IMG/VR virus record: IMGVR_UViG_3300005618_000037
Coordinates: 1 to 36,934 of that record
Origin: a virus
Length of the DNA: 36,934 nt
Reading direction: 5' to 3' (one strand)
Below the pieces are notes generated by a model. That model saw only the letters and a list, made by a program, of their open reading frames with translations, was not told the origin of the DNA and searched no databases. The position numbers and the translations under genes were made by a program. This document shows positions 20,787 to 28,454 of the stretch, piece by piece; positions within the stretch are counted from its first letter, which is position 1; each line of letters opens with the position of its first letter.

Positions 20787-21047
20787 ATGTCCGAGCAGAC
20801 GGTTCAGCGCGAGGCGATGACCTTGCCGGAGGAGCTGACCGCAGCGGCAGCGATGGTGCGTGCCGAGATGGCTGAGGACGCCGAGTTTCTGGGCGACGAG
20901 GGCTACAAGGCTTCGGAAGCCTTGGCGGTGCTGCTGGAGAAGACGGCTAAGAACTTCGGTCGCGTCCCGGCTGGTGTGGTGTTCGCGACGCGGGACCTGG
21001 CCCGGGCACTGGTCGCGCTGATGGCAGACGACGGGGACGACGAATGA
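20787..21047 (+). CDS. 86-aa acidic protein, unknown function
   Basis: All-helical, Ala/Glu-rich (LPEELTAAAAMVRAEMAEDA and ASEALAVLLEKTAKNFGRVP). GGAG lies about ten bases before the ATG. Its stop overlaps the next start by 4 bp. It is likely translated with the two genes that follow. No family is recognised. Confidence 0.6.
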   Translation: MSEQTVQREAMTLPEELTAAAAMVRAEMAEDAEFLGDEGYKASEALAVLLEKTAKNFGRVPAGVVFATRDLARALVALMADDGDDE

Positions 21048-21427
21048 GCGCCGCGACCCGCCGGGAGGTGTTGGCGTTCATCGCGTTGCAGGACCTGTCG
21101 ATGCCGGGCTTCGTGTCGATGGTCGAGTCGCTGACGGCCTCGGATCCGGGCGGGGCGTTGTCCTTGAAGTTTTTCGGGCCGAGTGCTGAAGCGGACCTGA
21201 ACGCTTGGGGCGACCTGCTCGGTGCGGGTGAGCCGCGCTCCTACGACGACGACCCTGATCCTGACGACAAGGACCGGCGGCGAAACATCTTCCGTAGCGG
21301 AACCTGGCGGGGCCGGGATCTGACTCTGCGGGCGCAGGTGCCGCTGCAGTCGCCGAGTACTCCGCCGGAGCCACTGGACGAGGACACCTCGGCGAAGCTT
21401 CGGGAGATCGCCGGAGGCGACCAGTGA
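21044..21427 (+). CDS. 127-aa protein, unknown function
   Basis: Starts MSAATRREVLAFIALQDLSM; a central acidic loop (DDDPDPDDKDRRR) is followed by a short basic, beta-like stretch. It overlaps both neighbours by 4 bp. It has no recognised domain and is coding by third-position GC and coupling. Confidence 0.6.
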   Translation: MSAATRREVLAFIALQDLSMPGFVSMVESLTASDPGGALSLKFFGPSAEADLNAWGDLLGAGEPRSYDDDPDPDDKDRRRNIFRSGTWRGRDLTLRAQVPLQSPSTPPEPLDEDTSAKLREIAGGDQ

Positions 21428-22152
21428 GCGCCCCGACGATCAACGGTGTCTCGGTCGAGGAGTTGATGCCGGCCGCCCGCGACTTGGCGATCACGCTCGA
21501 TCGTGTACCGGCCTGTAACGAGATCCGTCGGGAGTTGAAGGTCGGCTACGAGCGGGCGAAGGAGATCCAGGAGCGGTTGGAGGAGCAGGCCCGCCGATAC
21601 GACGAGGCCGCTGCGACTGACGCCGACCTGATCAGTCCCGAGCCCGACGAGCCGGCCGAGCCGGCGCCCGCCCCCACGGTCCCGGATTCGCAGGTCACGA
21701 CGGTCGCAGAACCGGTGAGGCCGGCGGCCCGGAAGCTGTCCGTCTGGCCGCTGATTCCCTTGGCCCTTCCGGCGTCGGTGGCGATCTGGTCGGGCTGGGT
21801 CGGGCTGGGTGGGCTGACCGGCTTCGGGGTGGTCCATCCGCTGCCCGGTATCTGGGACGAGGCGAGGTTGAACACGGCGATCACGTTGCCGATCGGGGTC
21901 GAGGCGTACGCCGCCTACGCGTTGCGGGCTTGGCTGACCCCGGGTGTCCTGGACCGGGCGCGGCGGTTCGCGAAGAAGTCCGCGATCGGCTCACTGCTTC
22001 TCGGTGCGCTTGGTCAGGTGGCCTTCCATGTCATGGCCGCCGCCGGGATCACTGCTGCCCCGTGGTGGATCACCACTTTGGTCGCCTGCCTTCCGGTTGG
22101 CGTCTTGGGCATGGGTGCCGCTCTTGCCCATCTACTCCGCACCACTGACTGA
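21424..22152 (+). CDS. Membrane protein with N-terminal HTH-like part (DUF2637/Spd-like)
   Basis: 242 residues. Residues 1-60 (ARDLAITLDRVPACNEIRRE, then LKVGYERAKEIQERLEEQ) resemble the HTH found at the start of actinomycete plasmid transfer or spread proteins. Residues 100-240 contain four membrane helices, starting WPLIPLALPASVAIWSGWVG and ending WWITTLVACLPVGVLGMGAA, with the AITLPIGVEAYAAYALRAWL block typical of DUF2637. DUF2637 proteins are linked to plasmid spread within mycelium. That supports a plasmid-like origin of this module. Confidence 0.65.
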   Translation: MSAPTINGVSVEELMPAARDLAITLDRVPACNEIRRELKVGYERAKEIQERLEEQARRYDEAAATDADLISPEPDEPAEPAPAPTVPDSQVTTVAEPVRPAARKLSVWPLIPLALPASVAIWSGWVGLGGLTGFGVVHPLPGIWDEARLNTAITLPIGVEAYAAYALRAWLTPGVLDRARRFAKKSAIGSLLLGALGQVAFHVMAAAGITAAPWWITTLVACLPVGVLGMGAALAHLLRTTD

Positions 22153-22168
22153 TCGGAGATCCGCTGTC

Positions 22169-22363
22169 ATGAACCGCCGCGACTACGTCATCTACTTCCT
22201 GCTTTCGGTCGGCTGGATCGGAACTGGGCTGTTGTTCGCTACTGCTGGTCATCCCGGCACCGGTACCAGGGTCGTCGCGCTGGCGGGTGTCGCTGTTGGC
22301 GTGGCCTGTGTGGTCAGGTCGGCGGTCGGCGCCGTCGCGCATCTCGTTCGCACCACTGACTGA
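22169..22363 (+). CDS. 64-aa two-pass membrane protein
   Basis: The ATG has GGAG ten bases upstream. Two membrane helices (VIYFLLSVGWIGTGLLFATA and VVALAGVAVGVACVVRSAVG) make up most of the chain. It ends HLVRTTD, nearly the same as the end of the preceding gene product (HLLRTTD), and the DNA after both stops also matches, which suggests a local duplication of the gene end. Function unknown; possibly a spread (Spd) protein. Confidence 0.6.
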   Translation: MNRRDYVIYFLLSVGWIGTGLLFATAGHPGTGTRVVALAGVAVGVACVVRSAVGAVAHLVRTTD

Positions 22364-22376
22364 GGAAGGGATCGAC

Positions 22377-22553
22377 ATGGCGAAGAAGGGCCGTCTGAAG
22401 CTCGGCGACAAGGTCAAGTTCGCGTACTGGACCGAGGAGTTCTGTGACCGGGGAGTCGTCATAGGGCTATTCGGCGACGAAGTCGTCCTTGTCCAGGACG
22501 GCGGGGACGGCAGCAGCATCAGCGTGGACCGCCGGGGCGTGAAGAGGCTCTGA
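22377..22553 (+). CDS. 58-aa beta-rich protein
   Basis: MAKKGRLKLGDKVKFAYWTE and GVVIGLFGDEVVLVQDGGDG suggest an SH3-like or KOW-like small barrel that binds nucleic acid or protein. GAGGAAGGG precedes the ATG. Third positions are GC-rich. No family is recognised. Confidence 0.6.
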   Translation: MAKKGRLKLGDKVKFAYWTEEFCDRGVVIGLFGDEVVLVQDGGDGSSISVDRRGVKRL

Positions 22554-22564
22554 CTAAACGAGGC

Positions 22565-22597
22565 GGCCCGGTCGGCGTCGTAACCGCCGGCCGGGCC
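22565..22597 (+). terminator. Strong intra-module hairpin
   Basis: GGCCCGGTCGGCG (22565-22577) pairs with CGCCGGCCGGGCC (22585-22597) over 13 bp with one G-T pair and a 7-base loop. There is no T tract. It may be a partial terminator or may stabilise the upstream message and lower expression of the genes downstream. Confidence 0.5.
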
Positions 22598-22667
22598 CAG
22601 AGAGTTCCATCCGCGAAGAGGGGGTGTCTCCGTCTTGATGGTACGGCTACGAGCACTGGAGATGCCC

Positions 22668-22928
22668 ATGTCAGCACGCCAGTACCGGGTCCGCGTCTTC
22701 GACGACGGTAGCGAGGTCCTTTCCGATCGGGAGTACGTCGAGGTCCTGGACCTGGCCGCGGGCGCGACGTTGCGGGAGGCACAGGCCCGGCTCGATGAGT
22801 TGGCCCGGACTCTCGCCCGCGCTTCCGGCGCGAAGCCGCAGCACCTGCACCGCTACTACCTGGCCGTTCATGACCGGGACACCGACGACCTGCTGTTCCA
22901 CTGGCCGGCCAAAGAGACCGATTACTGA
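22668..22928 (+). CDS. 87-aa protein, unknown function
   Basis: The start MSARQYRVRVFDDG at 22668 has GGAG six bases upstream; two earlier ATGs in frame are less well placed. The fold looks alpha/beta (YRVRVFDDGSEVLSD, then LREAQARLDELARTLARASG). No family is recognised. It lies after the 22.57-kb hairpin. Confidence 0.6.
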   Translation: MSARQYRVRVFDDGSEVLSDREYVEVLDLAAGATLREAQARLDELARTLARASGAKPQHLHRYYLAVHDRDTDDLLFHWPAKETDY

Positions 22929-22959
22929 CCCGAGACCTGGGGAAACGGAAGAAGCCATC

Positions 22960-23481
22960 ATGAATCACGCCATGTCCCCGACCGGGGTGGCGGTCCTGCT
23001 AATGCTGGCCCTGGTCGTCGACTACCTGTCCGTCGGCCCGAACTCCATCCGTGACCGGTTGGCGTTCTTCTTGGGCCTGGCCGCGATCCGGGAGGGGTTC
23101 AACGGCTCGCCGCTGGACAACTGGACGGTCGGGCTCCTGTCGGGCGTAATCGACCAGCTCAAGCACTCGACCGGCGCCGCGTACATCGCGGGCGCCACGA
23201 CCAGCGCGGTGATCGGCGCCGGGATCGGCGTGCTCGCCATATACACGGTGGGCGCACTGCTGCCTACCAAGTTCTCCAAGAAGCTGGGCCGGTTCGCGAC
23301 CATCAAGTTCCCGACGTCGGCGATGCACCGGATCAACTACAAGCTGTGGCTGTGCGCGGCCCTTCTCGGCATGCTCGGCGACCTGTCCGGCGGTTGGGTC
23401 GGCGACCTGGTCACCCAGTTCACGGACGCGGACGTCCACCTCTGCGCATCGATTCCCTTCAAAATCTTCGGGGTGAGCTGA
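22960..23481 (+). CDS. Multi-pass membrane protein of the plasmid-like module
   Basis: 173 residues. Hydrophobic segments near 8-25 (VAVLLMLALVVDYLSVG), 80-105 (AVIGAGIGVLAIYTVGALL) and 125-145 (LWLCAALLGMLGDLSGGWVG) are likely membrane helices. A small basic loop (TKFSKKLGRFATIKFP) lies between the last two. No named family. Multi-pass proteins next to the FtsK/TraB-type gene are usual in actinomycete conjugative plasmids, where they help spread DNA between compartments. The role here is inferred from position only. Confidence 0.6.
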   Translation: MNHAMSPTGVAVLLMLALVVDYLSVGPNSIRDRLAFFLGLAAIREGFNGSPLDNWTVGLLSGVIDQLKHSTGAAYIAGATTSAVIGAGIGVLAIYTVGALLPTKFSKKLGRFATIKFPTSAMHRINYKLWLCAALLGMLGDLSGGWVGDLVTQFTDADVHLCASIPFKIFGVS

Positions 23482-23482
23482 C

Positions 23483-23899
23483 ATGATCATTTTGGCTGCC
23501 GGTGAGGCCCATATGAACGAGAATCCGGGCTGGGGAAAGCTGGTCGCGTTCGTGTTGGCGGCCCTCCTCTTCTGGGCCGGTAAGAGCGCGTTCGAGCGTT
23601 GGAAGGGGTTGGATCAGGAGCCCCTCTCCCCCACTTCTGAGGGACCCCCCGCGGGTGGGGTCAAACCGCAGGTCACTGACCCTGCTGACCCCATTTTGAC
23701 CCCCCGGGGGAGGGCCGCCACGGTAGCGGATAACGATCTTGATGTGTTCGTCGAGACGAACCTGGAGCGGCTGCCTCGCAACGAGCTGAAGCGGCAGGCG
23801 ATGGCCCTGTTCCGCAAGTCCGAGTCGACTATCAAGCGCCGCATCCGCGAGGCGCGCGAGGCGCGCGAAGGCGTGCTGCGCGAGGACGACGAGTCATGA
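23483..23899 (+). CDS. Membrane-anchored protein with C-terminal HTH-like helix pair
   Basis: 138 residues (an inner ATG at 23513 is a possible start). One membrane helix ([18 protein letters not shown]) is followed by a Pro-rich spacer and then [20 protein letters not shown], a short HTH-like region, and a basic-acidic helix. It overlaps the FtsK gene by 4 bp, so the two are probably made together and may form a complex at the membrane. No family is recognised. Confidence 0.6.
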   Translation: MIILAAGEAHMNENPGWGKLVAFVLAALLFWAGKSAFERWKGLDQEPLSPTSEGPPAGGVKPQVTDPADPILTPRGRAATVADNDLDVFVETNLERLPRNELKRQAMALFRKSESTIKRRIREAREAREGVLREDDES

Positions 23900-25773
23900 C
23901 TCCCCGGCTGATCCGGGCACTGCTGCTCGCCTTCGCTGCGCTCGTCGTCTCGTGCGCCTGGAGCTGGCTGCCCGTCCTGCTGTTGATCGGGATCGGGGTA
24001 TGGTCGGCGCCGTTCCGGGCCTGGCTGCTCGGCGCGCTGCTCGACCTCGGCGACTGGTTCCGTTCGTCGTACACGGTCAGTCGGGCCTGGTACCTGCTGT
24101 CCGGGATGCGGACCGGCCCGATGCGCGGCCCGGTCATCCACGCGGACGTGATCCCACAGGCGACCGTCGAACTGGACGACCGACCAACCGACGACGAACC
24201 GGCCGCCACTCCCCCGCCGCCGACCGCGCCAACGCCAGCCGCCGCGCCGGTTGTGCCGATGCCCGCCGCACCGGTTGTGCAGGCGCCGCAGCCGGAGCCC
24301 CTCGTCGCGCCGGCCGGCGCGTACCAGCCGCCGCCGCTGTCGATGCTGGCCGTCGGCGACGCGCCGCGCGCACGGACCCGAGCCAACGAGGAGACGATAG
24401 GCGCGCTCACCGGCGTGTTCGTTCAGTTCAAGGTGGACGCCGAAATCACCGGCCTGACCCGCGGCCCGACCGTCACCCGCTACGAGGCCGAGGTCGCGCC
24501 CGGCGTGAAGGTCGAGCGGGTCACCGCCCTCGCCAAGAACATCGCCTACGCGGTGAAGACCCCGGACGTGCGGATCCTCTCCCCGATCCCAGGGAAGTCC
24601 GCAGTCGGTATCGAGATCCCGAACGTCGACCGGGAAGACGTCCTCCTCGGCGACGTGCTCCGCTCCCCCGCCGCGGTGGTCGACCCGCACCCACTCGTCG
24701 TCGGCCTGGGCAAGGACGTCGACGGCAGCTTCATCGTCGCGAACCTGGCGAAGATGCCGCACATCCTGATCGCCGGGGCGACCGGCGCGGGCAAGTCCGT
24801 CTGCCTGAACTGCCTGCTGACCTCCGTGCTGAGCCGGGCCACCCCGGACGAGGTACGGCTGCTGCTGGTCGACCCGAAGCGGGTCGAGCTGTCCGACTAC
24901 GCCGGTGTGCCACACCTGATCACGCCGATCATCACGAACCCGCGCAAGGCCGCCGAGGCGCTGGACTGGGTGGTGCGGGAGATGGACGACCGGTACGACG
25001 CGATGGCGGCGGCCGGCGTCCGGCACATCGACGAGTACAACCGCCGGGTACGGGCAGGGAAGCTGCCGGGCCGGCCGCTGCCGTACCTGCTCGTCGTCAT
25101 CGACGAGCTGGCCGACCTGATGATGGTCGCCCCCCGCGACGTCGAGGACTCGATCGTGCGGATCACCCAACTGGCCCGGGCCGCCGGCATTCACCTCGTG
25201 GTCGCCACCCAACGGCCGTCCGTCGACGTGGTCACCGGACTGATCAAGGCGAACATGCCGTCCCGGCTCGCATTCGCCACCAGCTCGCTCGCCGACTCGC
25301 GGGTCATCCTGGACCAACCCGGCGCCGAGAAGCTGATCGGCCGCGGCGACGCGCTGTTCGTGCCGATGGGCACCAACCGGCCGTTCCGCCTACAGGGCGC
25401 CTGGGTCAGCGAGAACGAGATCCGCTCCGTCGTCCAGTTCTGCCGCGACCAGCGCCAGCCCGAGTTCCGCCCCGACATCACCGAGCAGCCGTCCGGCCCG
25501 ACCGGACCGGCCGACGACGCCGGCGACGACGCGGACCTGCTGCGCGAAGCGACCGAGCTGGTGGTGTCCAGCCAGTTCGGCTCGACCTCGATGCTGCAAC
25601 GCAAACTGCGGGTCGGGTTCGCGAAGGCCGGCCGGTTGATGGACCTCATGGAGCAGCGCCGCATCGTCGGCCCGTCCGAAGGCTCGAAGCCGCGCGACGT
25701 CCTCGTCAAGGCCGACGAGCTGCCCGAGGTCCTCGCCGGGCTGCGCGGCGAGCGGAAGGCGGTCCGGTCATGA
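23896..25773 (+). CDS. ftsK-like: FtsK/SpoIIIE-type DNA translocase with gamma domain
   Basis: 625 residues. Residues 1-50 carry about two membrane helices. A Pro/Ala-rich linker (95-150) follows, then the alpha-beta motor: Walker A GATGAGKS (294-301), Walker B LLVVIDE (398-404), [20 protein letters not shown] (437-456) and [14 protein letters not shown] (472-485). At 553-604 lies a gamma winged helix ([17 protein letters not shown], then [20 protein letters not shown]), which in FtsK reads orientation sequences and activates XerCD. Host FtsK has more N-terminal membrane helices and is longer. The motor likeness is to chromosomal FtsK more than to short TraB proteins. It could move element DNA between cells or compartments, or resolve multimers with the recombinase just downstream. 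Confidence 0.9.
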   Translation: MTPRLIRALLLAFAALVVSCAWSWLPVLLLIGIGVWSAPFRAWLLGALLDLGDWFRSSYTVSRAWYLLSGMRTGPMRGPVIHADVIPQATVELDDRPTDDEPAATPPPPTAPTPAAAPVVPMPAAPVVQAPQPEPLVAPAGAYQPPPLSMLAVGDAPRARTRANEETIGALTGVFVQFKVDAEITGLTRGPTVTRYEAEVAPGVKVERVTALAKNIAYAVKTPDVRILSPIPGKSAVGIEIPNVDREDVLLGDVLRSPAAVVDPHPLVVGLGKDVDGSFIVANLAKMPHILIAGATGAGKSVCLNCLLTSVLSRATPDEVRLLLVDPKRVELSDYAGVPHLITPIITNPRKAAEALDWVVREMDDRYDAMAAAGVRHIDEYNRRVRAGKLPGRPLPYLLVVIDELADLMMVAPRDVEDSIVRITQLARAAGIHLVVATQRPSVDVVTGLIKANMPSRLAFATSSLADSRVILDQPGAEKLIGRGDALFVPMGTNRPFRLQGAWVSENEIRSVVQFCRDQRQPEFRPDITEQPSGPTGPADDAGDDADLLREATELVVSSQFGSTSMLQRKLRVGFAKAGRLMDLMEQRRIVGPSEGSKPRDVLVKADELPEVLAGLRGERKAVRS

Positions 25774-26222
25774 CCGACGTCGTACGCCAACCCGAGCTGC
25801 AGGTGATGTGGCTGACCGACACCCGGGCCTCGATCACCGGCCCGCTCGCCCGCGTGAACACCGCCCTCGGCCTGCTGCGCGAGGAGGGCCGGCTCGTTAC
25901 CACCACCGATCCGCAGCCGACCGCCGACGGCGGGGTCCTCGTCACCGTGAAGGTGCTGTCCGCTGTCGCTCCTCAGCCGCCGGTCGGGCCGGCGCCGAGC
26001 GCGTGGACGCCGCGAATCGTCACCATCCTCGCCGCGATCGTCGGCACCGTACTCATCTCCTGCGGCGTGATGGCGCTACACGGGCTGGCCTGGGTCGGTG
26101 CCCACGGCACGCTCCTGCTCGGCCTGCTCGCCGTCGTCGTCCTGGCCGTCGCCTTCGTGGCGGTGAACGCGCTCAGCGGTGGCCGTCTCGTCGAGGTTCT
26201 CGTCCGCGTCCGAGTCAAGTAG
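25770..26222 (+). CDS. Two-pass membrane protein coupled to FtsK
   Basis: 150 residues; the ATG overlaps the FtsK stop by 4 bp. The N-terminal 70 residues form a soluble alpha/beta part ([34 protein letters not shown]). They are followed by two membrane helices ([20 protein letters not shown] and [18 protein letters not shown]). No family is recognised. Coupling suggests it serves as a membrane partner of the translocase. Confidence 0.6.
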   Translation: MTDVVRQPELQVMWLTDTRASITGPLARVNTALGLLREEGRLVTTTDPQPTADGGVLVTVKVLSAVAPQPPVGPAPSAWTPRIVTILAAIVGTVLISCGVMALHGLAWVGAHGTLLLGLLAVVVLAVAFVAVNALSGGRLVEVLVRVRVK

Positions 26223-26232
26223 GGAGACGTTC

Positions 26233-26895
26233 ATGGGTCAGACGATCGGGTACGCCCGGGTGTCCGCAGCCGACCAGAACCCGCAGCTGCAGTTGGACGC
26301 GCTTCGCGAGGCGGGCTGCGGGAAGGTGTTCGTCGAGAAGATCACCGGGTCGCTGCGTGAGCGGCCGCAGCTCACCGCAGCGCTTGAGTACATCCGGCCC
26401 GGCGATGTCCTGGTCGTCTGGAAGCTCGACCGACTCGGGCGGTCGCTGCTGCATCTTATCGAGGTCGTCACCGGGCTACGCGACCATGGGGTCGACTTCC
26501 GGTCACTGAAGGAAAACATCGACACGACCACGGCGACCGGTCGCCTGATCTTCCACATCCTCGCGGCGCTGGCCGAGTTCGAACGCGACATGATCCGTGA
26601 GCGCGCGGCGGCCGGCCGGGCCGCGGCGATCGCGCAGGGCAAGACCGGCGGGCGACCGCGGTCGATGGACGACGACAAGCTGGCGGCAGCGAAGGCTCTC
26701 CTGGCGACGAAGCGGACCGTGGCGCAGGCGGCGAAGTCGATCGGGGTGTCCCGGGCGACGTTGTACCGGTACCTCACCGAATCTGTCGCAGAAGTCATCG
26801 ACGCTGCGGTTGATGAGACGGAGGTTCCTGACGCGGGTTTTGAGATGCCCGAATGGCTGGCCCACCCGGCGCCGGCCGGCCGAGCACAGAAGTAG
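26233..26895 (+). CDS. Serine recombinase (resolvase/invertase type)
   Basis: 220 residues. IGYARVSAADQNPQLQLDAL holds the nucleophile S11. R-rich catalytic blocks follow (VVWKLDRLGRSLLHLIEVV, about 62-80, and LAALAEFERDMIRERAAAGR, 113-132). A C-terminal HTH (TVAQAAKSIGVSRATLYRYL, 157-176) reads the site. The size is that of Hin/Gin invertases and Tn3 resolvases, not of large integrases. It has AGGGAG upstream and follows the FtsK block by 10 bp. Roles to consider: dimer resolution of a circular form, or inversion of a segment. No transposase or transposon ends are seen next to it. Confidence 0.9.
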   Translation: MGQTIGYARVSAADQNPQLQLDALREAGCGKVFVEKITGSLRERPQLTAALEYIRPGDVLVVWKLDRLGRSLLHLIEVVTGLRDHGVDFRSLKENIDTTTATGRLIFHILAALAEFERDMIRERAAAGRAAAIAQGKTGGRPRSMDDDKLAAAKALLATKRTVAQAAKSIGVSRATLYRYLTESVAEVIDAAVDETEVPDAGFEMPEWLAHPAPAGRAQK

Positions 26896-26928
26896 ACCTT
26901 TCGAGACAGTCACAGAGAGGTACGAGCG

Positions 26929-27183
26929 ATGACCGACGACGAGGTGGATTACGAGGCGTGCCCGTCCGGGCGCTGCTTCGAAGAGGTCGAATGCAGCTGC
27001 TACGACGAGGACATGGAGGACTGCTGGCACTGCGGCGGCACCGGCTATCGGGTACCTGACCACTGCTGCGCCTGCGGTGGCTCGCCGTACTGCACCTGCT
27101 GTCGGAAGTGCGGCGCCGACTGCGTTGGCGACTGCAAATGCCCGATCGAGACGGAACGCGACGGCAAGATTGTCACCGTATGA
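26929..27183 (+). CDS. Cys-rich protein with zinc-finger clusters
   Basis: 84 residues with 17 cysteines: CPSGRCFEEVECSCY, CWHCGGTGY, CCACGG, CTCCRKCGADC and CKC. The CWHCGGTGY phrase is like a DnaJ CxxCxGxG repeat. It probably binds three or four zinc ions. GAGAGG precedes the ATG. Unknown function; it sits between the recombinase and the long inverted repeat and may bind DNA there. Confidence 0.65.
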   Translation: MTDDEVDYEACPSGRCFEEVECSCYDEDMEDCWHCGGTGYRVPDHCCACGGSPYCTCCRKCGADCVGDCKCPIETERDGKIVTV

Positions 27184-27194
27184 GCGGGGCGACC

Positions 27195-27282
27195 TTCTTA
27201 TCGGGCCAGTTTCCGGTGACGGTCTACTCGGCCTCGGTCGGTGTTATCGCACGAGTCACCCGGTGAACTGGCCTGATAAGAA
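27195..27282. repeat. Long imperfect inverted repeat (26/28-bp arms, 34-base loop)
   Basis: The left arm (27195-27220) and right arm (27255-27282, read on the other strand) share TTCTTATC, one differing base, GGCCAGTT, a short gap and GG-TGAC. The loop (27221-27254) holds another TTATC. It lies in the only large gap of the module, after the serine recombinase and the Cys-rich gene and before the 56-aa gene. It could be a recombination (res) site, a transfer or replication origin, or a strong RNA hairpin. Confidence 0.7.
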
Positions 27283-27311
27283 CAGTTATCGACGGAGGAG
27301 GAAGGTGCGGC

Positions 27312-27482
27312 ATGGAGGCGTTGGAGAAGGAAGCGATGCGGTGGACAGCCGACCCACCCTCGGCCAGCGACCCCGGCGTAAAGGTCGAGCCGACCGTCCC
27401 GGCAGGACACTGCCGCATCACGATGCCCGATGGTGCAGTGCTGTACGACGGCCCTGCGTACGAGTGGGCGACCGAGGAGTAG
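27312..27482 (+). CDS. 56-aa protein, last gene of the module
   Basis: MEALEKEAMRWTADPPSA to AYEWATEE, preceded by GGAGGAGGAAGG. A soluble acidic peptide whose C-terminal RITMPDGAVLYDGPAYEWA looks like a short beta hairpin. It ends with two stop codons just before the strong terminator. No family is recognised. Confidence 0.55.
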   Translation: MEALEKEAMRWTADPPSASDPGVKVEPTVPAGHCRITMPDGAVLYDGPAYEWATEE

Positions 27483-27502
27483 TAGTCCCGGACACAGCAA
27501 AG

Positions 27503-27536
27503 AGCGCCCCGCCGGTCCTGAGACCGGCGGGGCGCT
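27503..27536. terminator. Bidirectional terminator between plasmid-like module and late operon
   Basis: AGCGCCCCGCCGGTC (27503-27517) and GACCGGCGGGGCGCT (27522-27536) form a perfect 15-bp stem with loop CTGA. TTTCGTT follows on the plus strand, and CTTTGCTG on the minus strand. The plus-strand module and the minus-strand late operon both end here. Confidence 0.9.
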
Positions 27537-27556
27537 TTCGTTGACAGATGATCTGT

Positions 27557-28015
27557 CTATCTCGTGCGGGACGGTTTAGGCGGCCTCATGGGGCAGACCG
27601 TCCGAGTCGGGGTCGGGGTGGTCTTCACGACCGGTGGAGGGACGGCAGGTGCGGGGATCGGCCGTCGCGGAGGTCTGCTCGTCGCTGCGCTCTTAGGTCT
27701 CGACGACAGAGGCGGAGCGGCCGGTCGTTCAGTGGGTACGGGAACGGTCGACGGTGGCTCGGATGGTGCTGTCGACGTGGGGAAGCAGTCCGAGCAGATC
27801 CCCGGCAGTTGGACGACCGTTCCCCGGTGGGGCGGGTTGACGTAGCCGAGCAACAACGGCACACCAACCGCGGCGGTGACGAGGACCGCGGCGGCCGGGC
27901 CGAGCACCGAGCGGACATCGAACGGCTGCCGGTGTCGGGGTGCCGGCATCAGCCCACGGCGGGGCCACCGGTGGATGCCTATCCAGCGCTGGTTGTCGCC
28001 AGCGATGGCGCGCAT
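27557..28015 (-). CDS. Late-operon membrane protein with Pro-rich tail
   Basis: 152 residues from the ATG at 28015, which shares one base with the upstream stop. One membrane helix (VLGPAAAVLVTAAVGVPLLLGY, about 38-60) is followed by a Cys pair (GICSDC) and a tail made almost only of Pro, Thr, Ser and Arg. The tail would lie outside the membrane. Unknown function; as the last gene of the late operon it may act in lysis, for example as a spanin-like wall-contacting protein. Confidence 0.6.
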   Translation of the reverse strand: MRAIAGDNQRWIGIHRWPRRGLMPAPRHRQPFDVRSVLGPAAAVLVTAAVGVPLLLGYVNPPHRGTVVQLPGICSDCFPTSTAPSEPPSTVPVPTERPAAPPLSSRPKSAATSRPPRRPIPAPAVPPPVVKTTPTPTRTVCPMRPPKPSRTR

Positions 28016-28200
28016 CAGAACGTCTTGGGGCTGCCCGACTCCGGCTTGTTCGGCACGGTGACCACGCCCAGTGCGGTAGCGACAGCGATCGCGATCTCGC
28101 CCCACTCGGCCGGGTCGATGTGCCCGTCGGCGAGGGTCTTCGCGACCACGGCAGCGACAGCAGCAGCAGTGATCCAGAACTTGCGGTACTTGGAGAACAT
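28015..28200 (-). CDS. Small holin-like membrane protein
   Basis: 61 residues from the ATG at 28200, which has GGAGG four to five bases upstream. Residues 5-25 (YRKFWITAAAVAAVVAKTLA) and 36-52 (WGEIAIAVATALGVVTVP) are short hydrophobic helices, with an acidic DGHIDPAEW turn between. This pattern is common in actinophage holin-type proteins encoded after the endolysin. Holin activity is inferred. Confidence 0.6.
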   Translation of the reverse strand: MFSKYRKFWITAAAVAAVVAKTLADGHIDPAEWGEIAIAVATALGVVTVPNKPESGSPKTF

Positions 28201-28202
28201 CA

Positions 28203-28454
28203 CTACCTCCATGGGAGGGGATGGGTCGGCGTCAGCCAACCGAAGGTCAGGTGGAGAAGGAGCCAGAGCAGGAACAGGCCGAGGACCATGCGGCCGGCCA
28301 CGACGAGCCAGGTCGGCCGCGGGTCCCGGACGTGAAACACGCGCCAGACGTGCTCGGAGAGCGTGTCCCCGTCGCGCTTGTTGAACAGCGCCTTGCCCTC
28401 GACTACCAGGAAGAAGACGACCCAGAACAGCCAGGCGACCGTGTACCAGCTCAC
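28203..28454 (-). CDS. Two-pass membrane protein of the lysis region
   Basis: 83 residues from the GTG at 28454 (GTGA overlap with the SNase gene; GGAAGG upstream). Two membrane helices (WYTVAWLFWVVFFLVVEG and LVVAGRMVLGLFLLWLLLHL) flank a soluble loop (ALFNKRDGDTLSEHVWRVFH). It is another holin or antiholin candidate; no named family is recognised. Confidence 0.65.
   Translation of the reverse strand: MSWYTVAWLFWVVFFLVVEGKALFNKRDGDTLSEHVWRVFHVRDPRPTWLVVAGRMVLGLFLLWLLLHLTFGWLTPTHPLPWR

Noticed and set aside
23614-25317. 567-codon minus-strand frame opposite the FtsK gene
   Set aside because: A shadow ORF caused by GC bias; no motifs, and the plus strand carries the full FtsK motor.
23952-26222. 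756-codon plus frame overlapping FtsK
   Set aside because: Only its last 150 codons (from 25770) are a real gene; the rest is an Arg-rich shadow.
26233-26895. Serine recombinase as part of a Tn3-type transposon
   Set aside because: No transposase or terminal repeats are visible nearby; the gene is in line with the plasmid-like module.
27198-27500. 100-codon minus frame across the inverted repeat
   Set aside because: It runs through the inverted repeat and the 56-aa gene, has low-complexity sequence, and lies on the wrong side of the terminator.
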